64,000 nucleotides of DNA, from assembly GCA_036925085.1 (NCBI GenBank), contig JAUPFP010000041.1:132001-196000 (forward strand), in the 5' to 3' direction. The position numbers and the translations under genes are program-made. The notes beneath the pieces are model-generated. The model was not told where the DNA came from. It searched no databases and saw only the letters and a program-made list of their open reading frames with translations. Shown here piece by piece: positions 22,955 to 33,747 of the stretch (the stretch's first letter is position 1; the number at the start of each line of letters is the position of its first letter). The stretch comes from Brachycybe producta. Taxonomy: Eukaryota > Arthropoda > Diplopoda > Playtdesmida > Andrognathidae.

Positions 22955-23067
22955 TATATAGGATCATGCAAGAAAAGGGGCAAAACAAGGGATTCAAGGA
23001 ACCCTATAGACCTCCATTGCTTTAATATATGCTTTCATATATCAAATAACCAACTTTTTTTCATTGT

Positions 23068-23195
23068 GCGCATGTGTACGCACATGTACACACTTGTGCG
23101 CATGTGTACGCACATGTACACACGTGTGCGCATGTGTACGCACATGTACACACGTGTGCGCATGTGTACGCACATGTACACACGTGTGTGCATAT
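23068..23195. repeat. 30-bp alternating purine-pyrimidine satellite, left arm
   Basis: About four copies of a 30-bp unit (GCGCATGTGTACGCACATGT followed by ACACACGTGT). The unit is largely self-complementary and alternates purine and pyrimidine almost throughout, a composition that favours Z-DNA. Cys/Thr/His-rich translations in all frames are artefacts. Confidence 0.9.
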
Positions 23196-24083
23196 GTATA
23201 TAGATAATCACACATGTATGTACTCATGTACATGACATAGTTACATGTGATGCGCATGCGTCATTCATTTGTAATAATATGGGTTTAAAATAAAAATACG
23301 TCACATGTATTCTAATATACAAAAATAATAACAGAACATAAAAAGAAACACCCCTCCTAAATAATAGAAAAGTCCCCCCTTTCGAATGCTACAACTGGAA
23401 AGAGGAAGAATCTCGATTTTTTGAAAAAAAAATTACGTTTTTAAAAAATCGAAATTTTATATATCGAATCGCTCTAAAATTCCAATTTTTTTCCATGTCT
23501 GTGTGTCTGTGTGTGTGTCCGGAACCCGATTTAGTTCCTCGAACAACTCAAGAACGGAATGAGATAAAGACATGCAGTATTTTTTATTTGATTCCGTGGG
23601 TCAATATGAAGCTCCTGACAAAAAATTAGAAAATTTTACCCAGGGGTTATTTTTTTATGAATTTTTTAGAAACAAATTTTGAGTTTTTGGTTATAATTTT
23701 TAGTGGGTCGAACAACTCGAAAACGGGGCCACCTACAATAAAATGTCATCAGACCTAAAATGATGTAAACATTCTGACGATGAAACTGGAAAAAAATTGG
23801 AATTTTAGAGCGATTCGATATATAAAATTTCAATTTTTTAAAAACGTAATTTTTTTAAAAAAAAATCTCGATTCTTCCTCTTTCCAGTTGTAGCATTTGA
23901 AATGGGGACTTTTCTATTATTTAGGAGGGGTGTTCCTTTCTATGTTCTGTTATTATTTTTGTATATTAGAATACATGTGACGTATATTCATTCTAAACCA
24001 TATTATTACAAAAGAATGACGCATGCGCATCACATGTAACTATGTCATGTACTTGAATACATACATGTGTTTATCTATATACA

Positions 24084-24366
24084 CATGCGCACAAGTGTGT
24101 ACATGTGCGTACACATGCGCACAAGTGTGTACATGTGCGTACACATGCGCACAAGTGTGTACATGTGCGTACACATGCGCACAAGTGTGTACATGTGCGT
24201 ACACATGCACACAAGTGTGTACATGTGTGTACACATGCGCACAAGTGTGTACTTGTGCGTACACATGTGCACACGTGTGTACATGTGCGTACACATGCGC
24301 ACACGTGTGTACATGTGTGTACTCATGCGCGCACGTGTGTTCATGTGCGTACTCATGTGCACACAT
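24084..24366. repeat. 30-bp alternating purine-pyrimidine satellite, right arm
   Basis: About nine to ten copies of the complementary unit (ACACATGCGCACAAGTGTGT followed by ACATGTGCGT). Units near the outer edge are more diverged than inner ones, suggesting recent expansion from the inner side. Five overlapping open frames cross it on both strands, none credible. Confidence 0.92.
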
Positions 24367-24684
24367 GTAACAATGAAAAAAAAGTTGGTTATTTGATATA
24401 TGAAAGCATATAATAAAGCAATGGAGGTCTATAGGGTTCCTTGAATCCCTTGTTATATTTTTCATATTGTTTAAGATATTGAACATGAAAATAAATTTAG
24501 CGTAATCTTTTACAATTAAAGTTTTGAAAACAATTTAAAATTTTTCATAATATTTTTTTAAAACGTTCGCTTGACATTTTTGCGTCCAAACTTTTGAAAA
24601 ATGCCTAAGGAATATAGCATTAACCACTACAGTGGCGCCGTAAAATGGAGAAAAAGCAAAATAATATCTATAAAGCCACCTTAA

Positions 24685-26600
24685 CTTGGTAATGAGATCG
24701 CCATTTACTTAAACCAGTTAGAAAAATTCAAGAACAACCAAACATATACTCTAACTCCTGGAACATTTTGTCAAGACTTTCGAACTAAAATCGACTTGAA
24801 ACATTTTGGTTTATTGCAATTTTTTGTATCCATACCAAAGATGTTCCAAATAGTACGTGACACTTTATGCCAATATTATTCACTTGGTTACATTAACAGC
24901 TGTGTTTCTGAGTTGCTGTTATCTAACACCATTAAGAATTAATAATGGAATTAGGTGTTAACCACATACGATCTGAGTTCAACCGCAAGCTAAAGTATAA
25001 GTAACACGAAAAACATAATAGCCAAAAACCATTTACAAAAAAAACATTGGACGAAGAAATAAGACCACAAGACATAAAATAAAAACAGAGGTCTCCACAA
25101 CCCCCCCCCCCTCTCCTCTTCCTATCATTCCGAATAAAAATATAAAAATGGCATATGTGGTAAATGTCCAATAATGTGTCAAAACTTCCATTGGTGCACA
25201 CCCCCCACCCCCCCCACAAATGGGACAACAATGACCGCATTGACACAGATGTCAATCATTGTCCGAGCTAGCTAGCTGGTCCCTCCAGATCACTAATCTC
25301 TCCTCCTCCCCCCCCCTCTCGCCTTGGACACAATATGGTACCGAGGAAAATGTCTATTTTTTTACATAAATATTCCGCTGAAAATCTGTGGTCATATTCA
25401 AACGTTTGACCTTTGTCCTGAAAAGGTCCTAAAAATGTTCCGAGAGGTCGTTACTCACTCACACTTTCACAATTCCCCTCCCCTCAATTTCAACCCACCC
25501 CACACCTCTCCATTTATGTATAAATGTCACTTTTGAATTTATTATTGTGACTTTATATGTCCCTCGAAAATGGACGGTGACATCACGAATGATGATGATG
25601 ATGATGATGTCACCCAGAAAACATCACAGTTGTTGTTGCCTTCATAAGTGAAACAAAAATCACTTTTTCTTCCCTATTTTACCATCTAGAGAATCCATGG
25701 GACAATAGATTAATGGGTCTCGAGAGCCCAATAATTGCAATTGGGACTCCATTGTTATGATAATGGGTGAATTGGGAAAGGAGGAGGGGGGGTTCAAGAG
25801 GGAAAAAAAATGCGAACAGTATTGTGTTGTGTTGATTAAGGTAATTGGCAGAAATGGCAATTGTACATTTATTTGATCATTGCATTGCATAAAGAAAGGA
25901 AAAGGATATTTAAAGAAATTACTAATCAAAAATGCAATGAAGTTTCAAAGAGGAACAGAAGGTGGAAAAGAGAAAAGGGGATTTTGTGTGTTATTCATAT
26001 CATCTACAATATGAAACAATATATAATGTCAACAATACTAAAATTGTACAGTATTTGCCAACTGAAGACAACTAACTAGTTCTGTTATGTAAATGAGAAG
26101 CAACATTATGTATTTCCGATTGATCCGATTGGTCGTTGGAGCATGTTGTTGAGCCGAAAGCTTTTATTTTATACCCTTTATCAAACTAGCAACGTTTGAT
26201 GCAATGAATCACGTGATTCAACCCAAGTAACACAACATGTTGGGGCCCAATGTACAAATTTATGTTGGCCCTCTAAAGCTCTCATTATCTTCATACATTA
26301 CAGTATGTCTAATGCAGCACATATACGTCGATACCGAATATTAAAGTCAAAATGATGTCCCAGCCAGCATAATTCAAATTGTAGAAAATAAAAACCCCAT
26401 TGAGTATTGCAACAAAAATAACGATGTTAATACCGGACCACAACACGCAAAAAGAGCCTGCAACTTTAATTATCATTAAAAATTCAATTTAAACGCACTC
26501 TGAAAGTGGCTAGAATCGAGGCCTTGATATCTTTGGACCATCACATTTCACTTAACATAGCGTCTATGGAGTAATACAACACCTGAAACTTTAGCGTGTC
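24685..26600. other. Unannotated spacer with simple repeats
   Basis: C-rich runs at 25,100-25,112, 25,200-25,215 and 25,308-25,317; (GAT)n at 25,588-25,609. No gene was recognised. Confidence 0.5.
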
Positions 26601-26956
26601 TAGACCAAGCATGTCAAACTCAAAGGGCCAAATAAACAAGGTCTAAGTTTATGTGGGCCGCACAAAAAAACAAAAACTTCAATTTTTATAAAAAATGTAG
26701 GTTTATTTCGAAAAGTACTGACTTATAAAAAAGAACAAGGACCACGGTAAAATTAATGCTTTCTTCCGGACACCTAGCGTGTCTTCTCTGCTACAATCTT
26801 TCCTACTTCGGGGGGGGGGGGGGGGGGGGGGGGAATCTTGTTCGCAGTGATTACTTTCAAAACTGACCCAAGTTGAATGTCAGTAATCCTGGATCTGACA
26901 GGGGCTGGGCCACAAAGATATTCGTAGTGGGCCGCAATTTTGACACGCTTGGTCTA
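26601..26956 (+). mobile_element. hAT-like MITE family H, copy 2
   Basis: It begins TAGACCAAGCATGTCAAACT and ends TTTTGACACGCTTGGTCTA, 11-13 bp of near-perfect terminal inversion. It is co-linear with copy 1 at 6,026-6,368. A G run (about 26,812-26,833) replaces the short G stretch of copy 1. GGGCCRCA motifs near both ends are characteristic of this kind of short hAT element. Confidence 0.8.
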
Positions 26957-28818
26957 GGGCGCTTAATAGAGGCAATTGCCCTCGGAACAAACTACCATTT
27001 ACCTCTTTTCGTTTCTTCTTTGCTGTTCATACATAATACATTGTACATTGTTCTCATTTAAATAACCAAACCAGTATTCTTTAGTTAAGAAATAGTATAG
27101 ATCTATGTAAACTATTAAACATGGAAACAGAACTATAGAATAAAATATATAACAAAGGTTTACAATTCTAAAGGCAGTACTGTATGTGTAGATCTAATAT
27201 ATGTAAATGCAATGTTTGCTTTTATACTGCAATACAAAACAAAGCCAATGTTATTATTCGTTCAAATAGAATGGTAAAAATTATGAACACCAAAAAAAAA
27301 CAAATATTGCGTAATTTGAAAAGTCCCACAGTAGTGTGGCAGTTGCATCGGTGGTGTGGTTACATTCAGCCACCAATACCTTCTAACATATGATCACCGA
27401 CGAGGCAACGGCACAAACTACGACAGGGGTCTTTAAAATTACCCTTCAGTCTGAAACAATCAACCACATGCATATAAGCTTATAACCCAAATATTCCATT
27501 TTTGATATATTAGTTTGTTCTATAGAATAAAAAATATTTTCAATTTGTATGTTCAATCGTTTTGGCAACCATTGTAACGTACTGGTAAATAAGGCTTTGT
27601 CAATAAAGCTCTGCTAATCTCTATTGGCATTGTATCTGAGAGAGAAATTATTTCAGCCAAAAAAAATAAAAGTGAATCTGGTTTAAAAGTCGTGACCAGA
27701 AAATCCTCGAGAAAATCCGTTGCAATTCATTACAACCAGAAAAAGGGGGAGGGAGGGGGCAATACGATTGCAGCAAGTAGAAATACAGAAATACATGTAG
27801 TCATAAGACTCATAACATAAAAGTTTTGTTTTGTAAAATCACCTCGCAAGTTATCAAAAAAAATACCTCATGCCTTGTTTCCCATTGGGGCGAAAATTTG
27901 AACTTTTTGAAAAATAGAACCACACGTAACATTTGTCAATGATATTGAATGGGCGGGAGCCACGTGCGTTCTATTCTTCACCAGTTGAAATTTTCAAAAA
28001 GTTCAAATTTTCTAATTTCTAACAAACCATAAATTTTTTTTTTTTTTTTTTTTTTAAAGTTAAAATTTGATTGAATCAGCTATGCTCTAGTCAAGTAAAC
28101 GTCACTTACGACATACGGTCGATTAATTTGTGGCACTGACGATCAGTGGTGTAGTCGTGCCGGAGCTCACTGGAGCCACACCCAGCTCTTTTTTTAAAGA
28201 CTGGAGCTAAGCTCCTGTACAGTAGGCCTATATATTTAAAATAAAAATTTGTTTTCATTTTCATGAAATTGTTTTTTGCTTTGGATATTTTTACTTTTTT
28301 AAAAAAATATTGTCATTTTAATGGCTCTCTCATTGCTCGAGATAATTTAAAAATTCAATGTGAAACCCAAAGGAAATTATAAAATGTGTCACTCGCTAAG
28401 CTTGTTGAATATATTCTGCAATCCTGAACTATAACAGTTGTAATTCCGTTAACTAGACGTTTGTTTTAAGTTTTGAACTCAGGAAAGCATAAACCATTCC
28501 GTAAAAATTATAATTAATATTTGTTAAGTAGATAATTACTACTGATTAATTTTATTATTTCAAAATTATTAATTAATATCAAATCCTACCGGTATCAACT
28601 TTTTCAATCATTGGACATCGATATATAAATCCTGTCTAACCTTTAACTAAATGAGAATCATTCTATTAGAACCCAATCATACGATTGGGACTTACCGCCC
28701 GCCCCCGCCCCCGTGTCAAATGGCTTTAGAGCTCATTGCAGGTGTCTTCAGGTGAACTGAATTTAGTGTCGATACTTATGGCTCCCGGATATTTATATTT
28801 TCCTTTTTGTTGAATTCC
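26957..28818. other. Spacer; isolated repeat ends only
   Basis: A hAT-like start (CAGTGGTGTAGTCGTGCCGG, 28,145) without a matching end, a T run at 28,036-28,055, and TAGGCCTA at 28,223. No gene was recognised. Confidence 0.45.
27892..28012. repeat. Inverted repeat, 121 bp
   Basis: GAAAATTTGAACTTTTTGAA and TTCAAAAAGTTCAAATTTTC form a perfect 20-bp stem with a loop of about 80 bp; CACACGTAAC and CACGTGCG in the loop do not pair well. Possibly a small foldback element. Confidence 0.65.
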
Positions 28819-28920
28819 ACTTAAGAGCCCAGACAACTCGAGTTGCACGATTCCGTAGACGCAATGTTAAGCGAAATTTGATGTTTCCAAAAACATAGTG
28901 CCTTTTTTGAGTGCCTAAGT
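28819..28920 (+). repeat. Dispersed repeat U, copy 1
   Basis: It shares CAATGTTAAGCGAAATTTGA, then CCAAAAACATNGT, and the CGTAGACGCAATG / CCACAGACACAATG context, with 46,871-46,960. Ends are not defined. Confidence 0.55.
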
Positions 28921-29744
28921 TGAATTCTTAACAAATCATTAACGTTTTAATCAGGGTTTTCTGTATAATATTCAATGGCGTTTTTATTTTATACAACTTT
29001 TAATTATGCTAATTTGCTCGACCCATGTTAAAAGACCAGTGACTTAAAAAGGACTATTTTGCTAGCCTCCTCTCGGTTTTTAAAATCATGTTTGGGCTTT
29101 AATAAAAATGTGGGTGTTATTCTTTAATATCTTCTACAGGTAATTAAGGTAAATTCATGACGTTTCGAATTTCCGTTTAGTTGCTACAGCCACTCTAAAC
29201 CACAAAATTGCCCGTGTCTTATGGCATGTGAAACTCTGAAGTGTCTTGACTCTCTATGCTCCGATAATTTGTATAATTTGCACATAAAGCAAAAAAGTTC
29301 ATCAAAAAGTATATAAGTAAAAAAAATGGCCTCCACGAAGTACATAATTATTATATTAAAGAAATAAACAATAGGAACGTACGTTTAAGACTTTTAAGGT
29401 ACTCCACCCCACCCCACCCCCTCCACCCCCGCATACAAAGGTAAACATTAGAAAAGATAAATAAATCCATTTGCGAGGAAAGTACATCATAAAACAATCA
29501 AACGTCATAAATTCTGTAAACAATCCACATCAATTGTAAATCAAAATGTCAACAAGAAGAAGAAAAAAAAACCTAAGACCAATGACTTGATGGCGAGGAG
29601 AAAAAAGCAACGACTGTCAGAAACTAAACAGATCTACACGTAAATTAAATTAAATTATTTTCATGCCTATAACTTTCAAATTACACTTTTTTATGGAAAG
29701 ATGAAAGATTACATTTAACATAGTATTACATTTAACATAGTAAT
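28921..29744. other. Unannotated spacer
   Basis: CCACCCC-rich patch at 29,405-29,435. No gene was recognised. Confidence 0.5.
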
Positions 29745-30040
29745 CAGGGCTAGGATTTTTATGAAATATTAACAACTGTTTCTCAATATGTGGCCCAAGA
29801 GCCAATTTGTGAAGTAAGAAGCCGCCCCATTTAGATCAACCAATAATTATTTTTAACATGAGAAACACTGGTTAGAGGATAGAACTCTAGTTGACAACTG
29901 ATAGTTAACCCGACATCTTAGCCTCTAACCAGCGTTTTTTTTTTCTAAGAAAAAAAAAACAATTGCATTTGCTCTAATCATTGATGATGATAACTTCACA
30001 ATTGGCACTTTGGGCCACAAACTGAGAAACATTTGCTTTT
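29745..30040 (+). mobile_element. hAT-like repeat V, copy 1
   Basis: It opens CAGGGCTAGGATTTTTATGA, contains CTGTTTCTCAATATGTGGCC and AGAACTCTAGTTGACAACTG, and closes with TTTGGGCCACAAACTGAGAAAC, the complement of the TTTCTCAATNTGTGGCCC word. A diverged inverted-orientation copy lies at 35,480-35,672. Confidence 0.55.
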
Positions 30041-30638
30041 AAAATCTGAGCGCTGATAATAAATAATCTCAGCTGAAACCCCACTCAGAATGCTAAATGG
30101 GTCTGTCTAGGGGCCCTTGCATACTTATGATGGGCCCACACTTGCGTTTTTAAAATTGGCGTTCTTTTGTTCTGTTTTATATATATTGTTTTTGTTTTCT
30201 GAACTTTTTTTTTTAAAAAACAGGGGAGGAAATTAATTAAACAAAAGTTATTCTCGTCAGCGTATCGAACATGTCAATTAAAATTGGAACCATCTGCCAC
30301 ACGCCACAAACAAGAGGATGTCAAATAATATCGAAACAAACAAAAAAATTGAGATTGAAAACATAATGCCACTCCTAGACCAATGTACATTAGGAACCAC
30401 GCCCTGTCTGTCTTATACCATGTCTCTCTGTCTGTCTGTCTACCTTTTTCTCGTCGTTCTGTCACTCAATCAAATAAGAAAACAACATCAAAATGTGTAA
30501 ATTAATTAGCTTAATCACCGTCATCACCATTCATCAAGAAATACAAAAAAATTGTACTGAAAAACAACAACAACAAAAAACAGTTGAAACCGTTTAACAC
30601 GAAATGCAAGAGACCTTCAACATTTTTTTGGTGTTAAG
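30041..30638. other. Unannotated spacer
   Basis: A short CTGTCTGTCTGTC tract near 30,428. No gene was recognised. Confidence 0.5.
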
Positions 30639-30959
30639 TAAGGTGGCTCTATAGATACCCGTATTCATTTTATTTTTTTGCCTCTGGACGGCGCTACTGC
30701 AGCGTGGTTAACGCTATGCTCCGTCGTTTGATGTCACAAAAAGTTTATTTTGAAAGATATCATCGCGAAAAGTTTTTCCCCACTATTTTCACTAAGTATT
30801 CCAGTTTCTAAAACACTGAATGTTTTTGTAATATAATGTAATATAGATCTAAATGTTCTCAAAACCGCGGGTAGAGAGAATAGATAAAAACATAACAGCC
30901 ACTACTGTGGCGCCACCTGAGGAGATAAAAACAAAATAAATATCTATGCAGTCACCTTG
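30639..30959 (+). mobile_element. MITE family A, copy 4 (internally deleted)
   Basis: The ends TAAGGTGGCTCTATAGATAC and ATCTATGCAGTCACCTTG, with inner TGGACGGCGCTACTGCAG and ACTGTGGCGCCACCTGAGG, match family A. At 321 bp it lacks about 240 bp of the 11.2-kb copy, including most A-rich interior blocks. Confidence 0.75.
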
Positions 30960-31374
30960 TGGTTTTAAAGTGTAAACGTCTAATGTTCACGTTGATGTCT
31001 TGAAAAATCCTTAAAATCCTTGAAATCCTGAAAAACCCTTGAAATGACTGAGTTATTCTTCTAGTTTCTAAAACAGTTTCTAGTATACTATCACTTAATT
31101 TTGCTTCTGAAAGACAAAATAACCAAGAGGTCAACAATCAGCTGTTCATAATGATCTCCGTAACAAACAAAAGTATAAGTTATGCTAATCTAAATAAATC
31201 GGAACGAAAATATATTTCGTGTTATCCGATTTTTCTCACCAGTTCAAATCTTCCGATCAATTATATCCGGATTTGGACTAAAGACGATCCGTATCCATCA
31301 GGAAATGGATAAAATCAGACCAGATATGCCAGACCTTGGAGTCACAGCTTCAGCTTTCAGCGCTTTACTGTGCT
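30960..31374. other. Unannotated spacer
   Basis: Contains ATCCTTAAAATCCTTGAAAT-type short direct repeats at 31,006-31,045 and TATCCGGAT-type words at 31,220-31,310. No gene was recognised. Confidence 0.45.
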
Positions 31375-31619
31375 TCAGACAACAAAGAGCAAGCTGATAA
31401 ATTGAAATAAAAAAGGAAATGACGTATTCCAATCTGTCAGATCTGATTTAATCGTGAATAGCCGAAAAAGACAGATCAGGACTGTGAAGAAGAGATCAAC
31501 AAATCCAATGGAGACGGATGTAGCTTTAAAGTAAACTTTGCTGAATATTTTTTCCAGATTCGTGTTCGCTTTCTCCGGAAAATCGTCAACAATATAAAAC
31601 AATGATTGAGTGGCCTCAA
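31375..31619 (-). CDS. Possible coding exon, membrane-protein-like, unidentified
   Basis: On the reverse strand a long pyrimidine tract ends TTCTTTTTAGGTAAG; splicing at the second AG opens an 80-codon frame ending in TGA at 31,375-31,377. The peptide has a soluble start (VDDFPEKANTNLEKIFSKV), then a hydrophobic segment (VSIGFVDLFFTVLICLFRLF) and a second hydrophobic C-terminus. Codons look mixed rather than A/T-run derived. Splicing at the first AG would put TAA in this frame. No family was recognised; a chance frame remains more likely than not. Confidence 0.2.
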
Positions 31620-32479
31620 CTTACCTAAAAAGAAAAAAAAAGTTTACAATAATTAGTATTATTTACAACTAAATAAAGTGAACACAAATTTATTAATATA
31701 TTCTAATATCCCAATTACGTTATAAATGAATCCTGGCTTTTTAATGCCAAACTGGCTTCACACGGACCACAGTGTGGCGCCATAAAAAGTGGTCTTCTTT
31801 AGCATATACAACTCATTTACCTAACGAGCGTCAGCCACAGTTTGTGTGCACCACAGTAGCGATTTAGTAGTTGGGTGTATAAAATCGTAATAAAGCTTGT
31901 AATTAAGCCTTTGCTGAAACAAACACTGTATTTATCGTTTTTATACAGTATCTGCTTTCATTTGCAACTCAAGCCCTCAGATGGCGTTCACATTTTTTGG
32001 ACGCCACACGTCCAATGCTGTTTTTGAAGAGTTGCACGTATTGTAACACATTATAGGGCGTTCAAAAAATAGTTAAAAATTACAAAATCTCAAAAGTTTC
32101 CTTTTCATTATATTACATGTAAAATTTCAGATCATTTCAGGCATTTCACCCTTAAATAGTTAGCTGTGTAAAAGCAGCCGAAAGTTGGCAAGTTCTTGAA
32201 AGTCGAATATTTTAACAAAGGTAACTCAACTACGGGCTTTTCTTATGGAGCATTTCGTGTCAAAACTGAGTGTGACCCGTAGATGTCACAGACTCTACTT
32301 AGTGCTTCCGTCTTAACAATAAAACTAATATTGTATTGTAGCTACTACATTATATACTTTGGGTCTCCATTTTTTTTATTAATCATCAAAATAATGACAA
32401 ATTCCAGTGTCACAAGAAGTTATACCAGTATATGTTTAATAGGATTCCACCTTAGATATTCAGTGTAAGGCAGCTAGCT
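31620..32479. other. Unannotated spacer
   Basis: Contains GTGTGGCGCCA near 31,771 and similar short words, but no paired ends. No gene was recognised. Confidence 0.45.
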
Positions 32480-32960
32480 AGGTTTGTTTGTGGCAGGCAC
32501 AAATTTACAGATAGTGTCACTGAGATGCTGTCAGTGCTACAATGGCATAGTTTGGCACATCGCAGGGCTGAGTTAAGTTTGAAATTGTTTAGAAAAACTA
32601 CACGTGGTGATTGTCCTAAACCGCAGTCCAGTGATATTCATAAAGCACTATACATGGGCAGGGCTGACCACATAGGAAAATTAGGGCGATTTCTGCTAGG
32701 ACAGATTCATATTATTGGTCTTTTTTTCCCCTAGAGTTATAAGACAATGGAACTCTCTTCCTGAGGCAGTGGTGAATGGGCATAATTTTGTTTTGTGGGA
32801 TTGACATTTGTATATTCATTTTGTTTTTATATATGTGCATGTACAGTATATGTGCTTGACAATGCTTAATGCTGCATGTGGACTCTCATGTCCCTCTGCC
32901 ATAGGTCTATTTGGCTGCTAGCAGAGTACTAATTGTAATTGTAATGTTATGAAAATTGGT
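32480..32960 (+). mobile_element. LINE (non-LTR retrotransposon) 3' fragment, frameshifted
   Basis: Translation gives the C-terminal tail seen after the reverse transcriptase of Jockey/CR1-type LINEs: VTEMLSVLQWHSLAHRRAEL in one frame, then, after a frameshift near 32,720, PRVIRQWNSLPEAVVNG and a stop near 32,803. The motif SFFPRxIRxWNSLP is widespread in such elements. About 150 bp of 3' UTR follows, ending in an ATTGTAATTGTAATG-like tail. The polymerase domain and endonuclease are missing, so this is a 5'-truncated, dead copy. Exact left edge unknown. Confidence 0.8.
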
Positions 32961-33213
32961 CACAAGGCAGATAACCAGCTAGCACCGTTTCGGTTGAACC
33001 AATGAGATGGACTAGACTAGATGAACTAGAAAATCTACTGTATATAATGATAAGCAAAATAAGCTTATATGAAATTGTCAATCTCATGCATCAGTTCCTC
33101 CTAACCTGTGCGAACATGCTTCAATCTTTGATACCATTAAAAAGATATCACTGTCACATCATCTCAGCAGACAGTTTGTTAACATTTCCGACTTTTTATG
33201 TATAAATTAGTTC

Positions 33214-33747
33214 AAGAGACCATTACCTCCAGAAATTTCCTTTCAAAATATTGTGAAGAATTATTCAACAATTAACAAAACGATTTTTAAAATTTAAAAT
33301 GTTATTAAAACCTTCAAAAACTTGAAAATGAACGAAAGTCCCCCCCCCCCCCATTTTTGTGGCAAAGGTTGTCTGTCACCTCACTTTTCCAGAATTCCTT
33401 AATGAAAAATAGGTATTCCCTAGTTCTATTCAACTCAATACAACCTTCCATGTGGAATAATTCAAATATTATATCCATAGTACTTTGAAATGAAAGTAAA
33501 GTTGAGGTGATCGCAACACATCAGAATTCGAGTAGAAGAGTATACTTTGGGAGGTTTTGTTGCCAATGTCTGTTGTTTGGTGGCGCATCTATCTGACAAA
33601 ATTCATTTACATAAGTCAACTGACTTTTAATTTTTTTAATTATATTAATCACTTATTTTAAATTTTAAAAATAGTTTGGGTAATCGTTGAATAATTCTTG
33701 ACAATATTTTGACAAGAAATTTCTGGAGGTAATAATATGGTCTCTTT
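33214..33747 (+). mobile_element. MITE family F, copy 2, intact
   Basis: The ends AAGAGACCATTACCTCCAGA and GGAGGTAATAATATGGTCTCTT pair with a short bulge, continuing into AAATTTCC/GAAATTT and CAAAATATTGT/ACAATATTTTG. About 534 bp; it shares its interior with copy 1 at 4,510-5,740. A C run at 33,341-33,352 occupies the place of a shorter CCCCC in copy 1. Confidence 0.8.

Larger units (their letters stand above)
22985..24455. mobile_element. Large palindrome (foldback-type element), arms over 500 bp
   Basis: The left arm (22,985-23,494) and right arm (23,787-24,455) are inverted copies. The outer edges are ACAAGGGATTCAAGGAACCC and GGGTTCCTTGAATCCCTTGT, the inner edges AGCGATTCGATATATAAAAT and its complement. 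Between them is a unique 292-bp loop containing two related words, GAACAACTCAAGAACGG and GAACAACTCGAAAACGG. Most of the arm length difference is the satellite array (about four units left, ten right). No transposase was found; Foldback-like mobility is inferred. Confidence 0.8.
22579..24684 (+). mobile_element. MITE family A, copy 3, enlarged by a long palindrome
   Basis: The left end AAAGGTGCCTTTATAAATAC with CCAGATGGCGCGCC, and the right end TATCTATAAAGCCACCTTAA with CAGTGGCGCC, are family A termini. Interior family words appear on both sides of the palindrome (AAAGGCGAAAATAG with GAAATGTCAATTG on the left; GCTTGACATTTTTGCGTCC on the right). The element is therefore family A of roughly 600 bp, with the 22,985-24,455 palindrome inserted in it. 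Confidence 0.7.

Noticed and set aside
23068..24366. CRISPR-like direct repeats
   Set aside because: Units are contiguous without unique spacers, and the host is a eukaryote.
23042..24413. Cys/Thr/His-rich frames with start codons on both strands
   Set aside because: Every frame of the 30-bp satellite is open, so overlapping frames are expected without any gene.
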